The position numbers were made by a program, and so were the translations under genes. A DNA stretch of 9,998 nucleotides, from NCBI GenBank assembly GCA_000432995.1, contig HF972657.1, forward strand, positions 29,804-39,801, given 5' to 3'. The stretch is from Clostridium sp. CAG:1013 (GTDB lineage Bacteria > Bacillota > Clostridia > Oscillospirales > Acutalibacteraceae). Position 1 is the stretch's first letter, and each line of letters opens with the position of its first letter. This document shows, piece after piece, positions 5,544 through 9,998 of this stretch. The notes below the pieces were generated by a model. It was not told where the DNA came from. It did not search any database and was given only the letters and a program-made list of their open reading frames with translations.

Positions 5544-6221
5544 TCAGCCCCGGCGATCGATCTTGTATCCTACGCCCCGCACTGTTTCAATGAGGACGCC
5601 GCACTCTCCCAGCTTCTGCCGGAGGGTACGCACATGGACGTCCACCGTGCGGGTCTCGCCGTCAAAGTCGTAGCCCCAGATCCGGGCCAGGATCTTATCC
5701 CGGGTGAGGACCATGCCGTCATTTTCCAGCAGGAAGCAGAGCAGCTCAAACTCCTTCAGGGTCAGGGACACCTCTTTGCCGTCCACCTTCACCAGGTGGC
5801 GGGAGGTGGAAACATACAGCTTATCCAAAGTGTATTCCCGGTCCTCCGGCTCCTGGGATCCAGCCCGGCGGAGCAGAGCTTTCACTCGGGCCATCAGCTC
5901 CATCATGCCGAAGGGCTTGGGGACGTAGTCGTCGGCGCCGCTGTCCAGACCCAGCACCTTGTCGTATTCGCTGTCTTTCGCGGTGAGCATCATCACCGGC
6001 AGCTTTTTGGTGGCGGGATCCGCCCGGAGCTTCTTCAGAATCTGAAGTCCGTCCTCCTCAGGCAGCATGATGTCCAAAAGCACCAGGCTGGGGAGTTCCT
6101 GCTCCATAGCCGCCCAGAATTCCGAGGGCCTGGAAAAGCCTGCCGCCTCAAACCCGGTGGAGTTCATGGTATAGACCACCAGCTCCCGGATGCTGTTATC
6201 GTCTTCCAAAAAATAGATCAT
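5544..6221 (-). CDS. phoB: PhoB/PhoP-type response regulator (OmpR family)
   Basis: DNA-binding response regulator for phosphate starvation, 225 residues. The receiver domain (about 1-118) has the acidic pocket Glu6-Asp7-Asp8, the phosphoacceptor Asp50 in VLLDIMLPEEDG, Thr80 in MMLTAKD and Lys102 in YVPKPFGMMEL. The winged-helix effector domain (about 128-222) contains LTLKEFELLCFLLENDG, the recognition-helix region TRTVDVHVRTLRQKLG and the wing ETVRGVGYKI. All key residues are intact, so PhoB itself looks functional even though the adjacent kinase gene is broken. The GGAAGGA ribosome binding site lies very close (about 2 bases) to the ATG. The gene sits between phoU (46 bp upstream) and phoR (35 bp downstream). 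phoB is used by context; Gram-positive literature often calls it phoP. Confidence 0.93.
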   Translation of the reverse strand: MIYFLEDDNSIRELVVYTMNSTGFEAAGFSRPSEFWAAMEQELPSLVLLDIMLPEEDGLQILKKLRADPATKKLPVMMLTAKDSEYDKVLGLDSGADDYVPKPFGMMELMARVKALLRRAGSQEPEDREYTLDKLYVSTSRHLVKVDGKEVSLTLKEFELLCFLLENDGMVLTRDKILARIWGYDFDGETRTVDVHVRTLRQKLGECGVLIETVRGVGYKIDRRG

Positions 6222-6229
6222 AGTCCTTC

Positions 6230-6245
6230 CCGGCCAAAGGGCCGG
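6230..6245 (-). other. Small hairpin just upstream of the phoB ribosome binding site
   Basis: CCGGCC/GGCCGG (6230-6235 with 6240-6245) with a 4-base loop lies in the phoU-phoB gap. On the - strand transcript its 3' arm directly abuts the GGAAGGA of phoB. It could affect phoB translation or mRNA processing, but has no T-run and is short; the function is speculative. Confidence 0.35.
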
Positions 6246-6267
6246 ACCGTCCTTTCTCTAGTTAAAA

Positions 6268-6915
6268 TCAAGCTTGGACTTTGGTGCCGGTGAGGGAATA
6301 CTGCACCCATTCCGCCACGTTCACCGCGTGATCGCCGATGCGCTCAAAGTACTTGGCCACCATCAGCAGATCGATGCAAAACTCGCCGCTCTCCCGGTTT
6401 TCACCGATGAGCTGAATGAGCTCTTCCTTCACCTTGTTGAACAGATTGTCCACTACTTTGTCGTATTCCATAACGCTGCGGGCCAGAGGCAGATCCTGCC
6501 GGACAAAGGAGTCGATGGAGTCGGTGACCATTTTGATGGTGGCCTCCGCCATCTCCTTGATGTGTACCTTGCTGAAGGAGAGATCCCCTTCCTGAAGGTA
6601 AGGCAGCAGCTCGGCAATGTCGGAGGTCTGGTCGCCAATGCGCTCCAGATCGGTGATCATCTTCAGGGCCGAGGAGATCTGCCGCAGGTCGCCGGCCACG
6701 GGCTGCTGCTGGAGCAGAAGCCGCATGCACAGGTTCTCGATCTCCCGTTCTTTCTGGTCGATCTCCAGCTCGATGGGCTTTACCTTAGCGGCCAGGCCCA
6801 TGTCGTTGTCCAGCAGCGCCTTGGCTGCGGTGGAGATGGCGTCCTCGCACAGGGCGCCGGTGGTGATCAGCGCCACATGGAGTTTTTCCAGCTGTTCGTC
6901 GAATTTAGTTCTCAT
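6268..6915 (-). CDS. phoU: Phosphate signalling protein PhoU
   Basis: Cytoplasmic helical-bundle protein of 215 residues, the usual PhoU length, that ties the activity of the Pst transporter to the PhoR/PhoB pathway and limits phosphate uptake. The two internal PhoU repeats are visible. The first ends with DLERIGDQTSDIAE (89-102) and the second with KYFERIGDHAVNVAEW (188-203). These E/DxxxD motifs are the family's metal-binding signatures. The ATG at 6913-6915 is chosen because the protein then begins MRTKFDEQLEKL as PhoU proteins do and AAAGGAG precedes it; the upstream extension to 7014 lies within pstB and is rejected. It begins 22 bp after the pstB stop, the conserved pstB-phoU arrangement. 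Confidence 0.95.
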   Translation of the reverse strand: MRTKFDEQLEKLHVALITTGALCEDAISTAAKALLDNDMGLAAKVKPIELEIDQKEREIENLCMRLLLQQQPVAGDLRQISSALKMITDLERIGDQTSDIAELLPYLQEGDLSFSKVHIKEMAEATIKMVTDSIDSFVRQDLPLARSVMEYDKVVDNLFNKVKEELIQLIGENRESGEFCIDLLMVAKYFERIGDHAVNVAEWVQYSLTGTKVQA

Positions 6916-6937
6916 TTCAGTGCAGCTCCTTTCCCGA

Positions 6938-7702
6938 TTAGCCGAACCGGCCGGTGATGTAGTCCTCGGTGCGCTTGTCTTTGGGCATGGAGAACACCGT
7001 TTCCGTGGGACCAAACTCTACCAGCTCGCCCAGCAGGAAGAAAGCCGTCTTGTCAGAGATACGGGCTGCCTGCTGCATGTTGTGGGTCACGATAACGATA
7101 GTATAGTCGGATTTCAACTCCATTGCAAGTTCCTCGATCTTGGAGGTGGAGATGGGGTCCAGGGCAGAGGTGGGTTCGTCCATCAGCAGCACTTCCGGCT
7201 CCACTGCCAGCGCCCGGGCAATGCACAGACGCTGCTGCTGGCCACCGGAAAGGCCCAGAGCGCTCTTTTTCAGCCGGTCTTTCAGCTCGTCCCAAATGGC
7301 CGCGCCCCGCAGGGATTTCTCCACGATCTCGTCCAGCTTCACCTTGGAGTGGATACCGTGGGTCCGGGGACCGTAGGCAATGTTGTCATACACGCTCATG
7401 GGGAAGGGATTGGGCTTCTGGAACACCATGCCCACCCGCTTGCGCAAATGGTTCACGTCCATGTTGCCGTAAATGTCTTCCCCGTCCAGAAGAATTTCTC
7501 CTGTAATCTTGCAGCCTTCCACCAGGTCGTTCATCCGGTTGAGAGATTTCAGCAGGGTGGATTTGCCGCAGCCCGAGGGGCCGATAAAAGCGGTCACTTC
7601 GTGGGGGGCGATGTTCATGTTCACTGTTTTCAGCGCTTTGAAGTCCCCGTAGTACAGGTCCAGGTCTTTCACCGTGATCTTATCCATATAGAAACCATCC
7701 AT
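6938..7702 (-). CDS. pstB: Phosphate ABC transporter ATP-binding protein PstB
   Basis: ATPase that powers phosphate import by the PstCA channel, 254 residues from the ATG at 7702. Walker A is GPSGCGKST (41-49), the Q-loop is VFQKPNPFPMSVYDNIAYG (Gln95, with the PstB-typical KPNPFP), the ABC signature is LSGGQQQR (151-158), Walker B is VLLMDEPTSALDP (171-183), and the H-loop is VTHNMQQA (His207). All are intact. A second in-frame ATG at 7687 gives a 249-residue protein beginning MDKITVKDLDLYYGD, like many homologues; neither start has a strong Shine-Dalgarno, so the start is uncertain by five residues. Located between pstA and phoU in the operon. Confidence 0.96.
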   Translation of the reverse strand: MDGFYMDKITVKDLDLYYGDFKALKTVNMNIAPHEVTAFIGPSGCGKSTLLKSLNRMNDLVEGCKITGEILLDGEDIYGNMDVNHLRKRVGMVFQKPNPFPMSVYDNIAYGPRTHGIHSKVKLDEIVEKSLRGAAIWDELKDRLKKSALGLSGGQQQRLCIARALAVEPEVLLMDEPTSALDPISTSKIEELAMELKSDYTIVIVTHNMQQAARISDKTAFFLLGELVEFGPTETVFSMPKDKRTEDYITGRFG

Positions 7703-7719
7703 TTCTTAGTTCATCCCGC

Positions 7720-7752
7720 GAACGGACCGCATATATTTAGCATGGTCCGTTC
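7720..7752 (-). other. Intercistronic stem-loop between pstA and pstB
   Basis: A perfect 9-bp stem, GAACGGACC (7720-7728) with GGTCCGTTC (7744-7752), has a 15-base AT-rich loop in the 64-bp gap. No T-run follows on the - strand, so it is not a classical terminator; it more likely stabilises or marks a processing site in the operon mRNA. The A+T-rich loop contrasts with the GC-rich surroundings. Confidence 0.6.
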
Positions 7753-7766
7753 CGTGTTGGGTTGTG

Positions 7767-8681
7767 TTACGCTTTGGTAAATTTCTTTGCCACAAAGGAG
7801 GACAGGGCGTTGATGCCGATCACCAGCACCAGCAGCACCACCGCGGTGGCGTAGGCGGCCTCACGGCCCAGGCCCTCGTTCAACAGGTTGTACATATGCA
7901 CCGCCAAGGTCCGGCCGGACTGCATGGGGTTGACGGCCACTTGGGCCACTGTGCCGGAGGTGAACATCAGTGCGGCAGTCTCGCCCACGATGCGTCCCAC
8001 TCCCAGGATAATGCCGGAGAGGATGCCCGGCATGGCGGAGGGCAGGATGATCCGGAACACAGTGCGCAGCTTGCCGGCACCCAGGCCGAAGCTGCCTTCC
8101 CGGAAGGAATCCGGGACGCTCATCAGGGCTTCTTCCGTGGTGCGCATCACCAGGGGAAGGATCATGATGGCCATGGTCAGGGCGCCGCCCAGCATGGAGT
8201 AGCCCCAGCCGAAGGAGATGCCGAAGAACAGGAAGCCGAACAGGCCGTACACGATGGAGGGGATGCCGGACAATGTCTCGGCGGTGATCCGCACCACGCC
8301 TACCAGCTTATTGCCCCGCTTAGCGTACTCCACCAGGTAGATGGCGGAGAAGATTCCCACAGGCACCGCGGCAAGAAGAGAAAGGAAGGTCATGATCACG
8401 GTGTTGATGAGAGCGGGGAGCAGGGAGGCGTTTTCGCTGTTGTATTCCAGGGCGAACAGGGAGGGGCGAAGGTTGGGCACGCCCATTACCACGATGTAAG
8501 CTACCAGGAACAGCAGCACCGCCACAGTGATGATGGCCGCCAGAGTGACGATCACCCGGAGAAACAGAGAAAAGGGAGAGCGGCGGTATTGCTTCAAAGC
8601 CTGCTGGAAGGTGGGCTTGTTGATGGCCTCTATCTGGGAAGGGGCTTTTGTCTGTTTCACGTTGTCAGTCATGTCGCTCAT
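7767..8681 (-). CDS. pstA: Phosphate ABC transporter permease PstA
   Basis: One of the two membrane subunits of the high-affinity phosphate importer, 304 residues, about six transmembrane helices (first about 39-67, next about 89-117). The cytoplasmic EAA loop that docks on PstB is TEEALMSVPDSFREGSFGLGAG (about 182-203), followed by ILPSAMPGILSGIILGVGRIVGETAAL. SGIPSIVYGLFGF (138-150) is a PstA/PstC hallmark. The N-terminal cytoplasmic tail (about 35 residues, ending QYRRSP) is typical of PstA. Its ATG overlaps the pstC stop as ATGA, indicating translational coupling and equal synthesis of the two permeases; this fixes the start. Confidence 0.96.
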   Translation of the reverse strand: MSDMTDNVKQTKAPSQIEAINKPTFQQALKQYRRSPFSLFLRVIVTLAAIITVAVLLFLVAYIVVMGVPNLRPSLFALEYNSENASLLPALINTVIMTFLSLLAAVPVGIFSAIYLVEYAKRGNKLVGVVRITAETLSGIPSIVYGLFGFLFFGISFGWGYSMLGGALTMAIMILPLVMRTTEEALMSVPDSFREGSFGLGAGKLRTVFRIILPSAMPGILSGIILGVGRIVGETAALMFTSGTVAQVAVNPMQSGRTLAVHMYNLLNEGLGREAAYATAVVLLVLVIGINALSSFVAKKFTKA

Positions 8682-9574
8682 GCTTTACGCTCCTTCCGCT
8701 TGATGATGGAGAACAGCAGGTTGATAATGAGGATGAACACGAACAGCACCACGCCGGTGGCGATGAGGGCTTCCCGGTGCAGACCGGTAGAGTAGCCCAT
8801 TTCCATGACGATGTTGCCGGTGAGGGTACGCACACCGTCCAGGATGCTGTTGGGGATCTGGGGCTGGTTGCCCGCGATCATAATGACGGCCATGGTCTCG
8901 CCGATGGCTCGTCCCACGCCCAGGATGATGCCTGCCATGATGCCGGACTTGGCGGCGGGTACCGTGACAAAGAACACACTGCGTTCGTGGCTGGCGCCCA
9001 AGGCCAGGGCACCCTCATAGTAGCTGTCAGGCACAGCACGGATGGAGCTCTCAGACACGCTGATGATGGTGGGCAGGATCATGATGCCCAGAAGGATGGA
9101 CGCGGTGAGGATGCTCTTGCCGTGGTTATTTCCGAAAATGTTCTGCATGATGGGCACGATCACCATCAGGCCGAAAAAGCCGTACACGATGGAGGGGATG
9201 CCCGCCAGCAGGTTCACTGCCGGTTTCAGCAGCTTGTAAAGGGACTTGGGACAGAACTTGGCCAGGTAGATAGCGGCCAGCAGTCCCATGGGGACGCCTA
9301 CAATGATGGCTCCTGCCGTCACGTAGATGCTGCCCAAGATCATGGGGAAGATGCCGTACTGATCGGCATTGGGCCGCCATTCGGTGCCCAGAAGAAAGTT
9401 CAGCGGGCCGATCTCCGCGATGGCGGGTAGGCCGTTTGCGAAAAGGTAGATGCAGATCAGCGCCACAGCCAGAATGGAGATGCACGCTGCGATCAGGAAC
9501 ACCACCTGCATCACTCGTTCCCGGAGCTGTCCACTGTGTCGGGATTTGGTCGTTGCTTTCATAAACTTATTCAC
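8678..9574 (-). CDS. pstC: Phosphate ABC transporter permease PstC
   Basis: Second membrane subunit of the phosphate importer, 298 residues, about six transmembrane helices (first about 23-47). Family marks are FLLGTEWRPNADQYGIFPMI (60-79), LAGIPSIVYGFFGL (123-136), the EAA loop SSIRAVPDSYYEGALALGAS (about 176-195) that contacts PstB, and GIILGVGRAIGETMAV. The start is ambiguous: GTG at 9572-9574 lies only 3-4 bases after AGGAGG, while ATG at 9560-9562 (294 residues) lies 15 bases after it; the GTG is taken as somewhat more likely. It is coupled to pstA by a 4-bp overlap. Confidence 0.95.
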   Translation of the reverse strand: MNKFMKATTKSRHSGQLRERVMQVVFLIAACISILAVALICIYLFANGLPAIAEIGPLNFLLGTEWRPNADQYGIFPMILGSIYVTAGAIIVGVPMGLLAAIYLAKFCPKSLYKLLKPAVNLLAGIPSIVYGFFGLMVIVPIMQNIFGNNHGKSILTASILLGIMILPTIISVSESSIRAVPDSYYEGALALGASHERSVFFVTVPAAKSGIMAGIILGVGRAIGETMAVIMIAGNQPQIPNSILDGVRTLTGNIVMEMGYSTGLHREALIATGVVLFVFILIINLLFSIIKRKERKA

Positions 9575-9587
9575 TGCCCTCCTGCGG

Positions 9588-9631
9588 AAAAGGGGCTGAA
9601 CCAGACGGTCAATGCCCGCTGGCAGCCCCTT
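9588..9631 (-). terminator. Intercistronic hairpin with short T-run between pstS and pstC
   Basis: In the 77-bp pstS-pstC gap a 9-bp stem pairs 9623-9631 with 9590-9598 (on the - strand AAGGGGCTG … CAGCCCCTT), with a 24-base loop and a TTTT ending at 9588. It looks like a leaky terminator or an mRNA 3'-end stabiliser, which would let the abundant binding protein PstS outnumber the membrane subunits, as in many ABC operons. The large loop and short T-run keep confidence moderate. Confidence 0.55.
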
Positions 9632-9651
9632 CCTGTGTGATCGGTGGATCG

Positions 9652-9998
9652 TTAGGCCACTTCGGACCAGTCGGTGATCTCACCGGTGTAGATCTTCTGG
9701 ACCTGCTCGCTGGTCAGCCCGGTGATGGGAGAATCGTTGTTGACGATGATGGCGATGCCGTCAGTAGCGATGACGGTGTTCACCAGGCCAGCGTCCAGCT
9801 CTTCCTGCTTCAGCTCACGAGAAGCCATGCCGATATCGCACACGCCGTCGATGGTGTTGGTCATGCCGGTGGTGGAGTCGGAGGTCTGGAGCTCGATGGT
9901 AGCGTCGGGATTCAGGGTCTCATAGGCTTCCTTCAGTTTCTCCATGAGGGGAGAGATGGAGGAGGAACCAGCCACGGTCACCTTGCCAGCGGGCTTGC
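9652..9998 (-). CDS. pstS: Phosphate-binding protein PstS, C-terminal part (runs off right edge)
   Basis: Extracytoplasmic phosphate-binding protein delivering phosphate to PstCA; 114 residues are visible and the frame is open to the right edge. It begins in a linker (KPAGK) and then shows the phosphate-binding loop VTVAGSSSISPLMEKL, TIELQTSDSTTGM, DIGMASRELKQEE and ATDGIAIIVNNDSP, then SEQVQKIYTGEITDWSEVA and stop. In classical PstS this is the N-terminal half, and the protein continues after this point with a …GSGT… segment. Here it ends. Either the gene is truncated, or it is the domain-permuted PstS form I recall from many clostridia, in which the GSGT-containing half comes first. The KPAGK linker instead of a lipoprotein signal just upstream favours permutation. 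First gene of the visible operon. Confidence 0.88.
   Translation of the reverse strand, partial: KPAGKVTVAGSSSISPLMEKLKEAYETLNPDATIELQTSDSTTGMTNTIDGVCDIGMASRELKQEELDAGLVNTVIATDGIAIIVNNDSPITGLTSEQVQKIYTGEITDWSEVA

Noticed and set aside
6916..7014. Upstream extension of the phoU frame
   Set aside because: It falls mostly within the pstB coding sequence; PhoU homologues start at MRTKFDEQ-like sequence, which has its own AAAGGAG.
7764..9430. Long + strand open frames opposite pstA and pstC (His/Gly/Gln/Asp-rich)
   Set aside because: Their composition is that of the reverse complement of permease genes; they have no ribosome binding sites or domains, and the - strand genes are certain.
9575..9998. 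PhoB-binding boxes for the pst operon
   Set aside because: I looked for direct repeats of the TT-ACA type near pstS-pstC and found none convincing; the main promoter should lie upstream of pstS, outside the window.

Overview
The window looks like chromosome of a fairly GC-rich, low-GC-lineage-type anaerobe, most likely a gut Clostridia of the Oscillospiraceae/Ruminococcaceae group. The organism call is an inference. It rests on the Firmicutes-type pst-pho gene order, Gram-positive style ribosome binding sites (AGGAGG, GGGAGG), the ECF sigma/zinc-finger anti-sigma pair with a CSVIRDLLPLYHD-type N-terminus, and a hairpin-rich intergenic element of a kind seen in these genomes. No mobile element, CRISPR array, tRNA or rRNA was seen, and I found no evidence of an exotic new system.

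Left part (1-3745): the C-terminal part of a GH13 alpha-glucan hydrolase runs off the left edge on the + strand. It is followed by an intergenic stretch with three successive hairpins and a strong bidirectional terminator. Facing it on the - strand is a two-gene operon, an ECF sigma factor translationally coupled (ATGA overlap) to a membrane-anchored zinc-finger anti-sigma factor. Diverging from that operon, on the + strand, is a two-gene unit encoding a YhhN/TMEM86-family membrane protein and a small VOC (glyoxalase-fold) protein. It has a perfect TATAAT -10 box upstream and a bidirectional terminator downstream.

Right part (3828-9998): a phosphate-starvation operon on the - strand, in transcription order pstS (partial, off the right edge), pstC, pstA, pstB, phoU, phoB, phoR. 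PstSCAB is the high-affinity phosphate ABC importer, PhoU links transporter state to signalling, and PhoB/PhoR are the response regulator and sensor kinase. Likely mRNA-shaping hairpins lie between pstS and pstC and between pstA and pstB. The operon's own promoter and any PhoB boxes must lie beyond the right edge.

The most notable observation is that phoR is split into two overlapping frames by a perfect 19-bp tandem duplication. Removing one copy restores a continuous, conventional 553-residue PhoR. The second is that the pstS reading frame ends directly after the first phosphate-binding half (…TGEITDWSEVA), which suggests a domain-permuted or truncated PstS.
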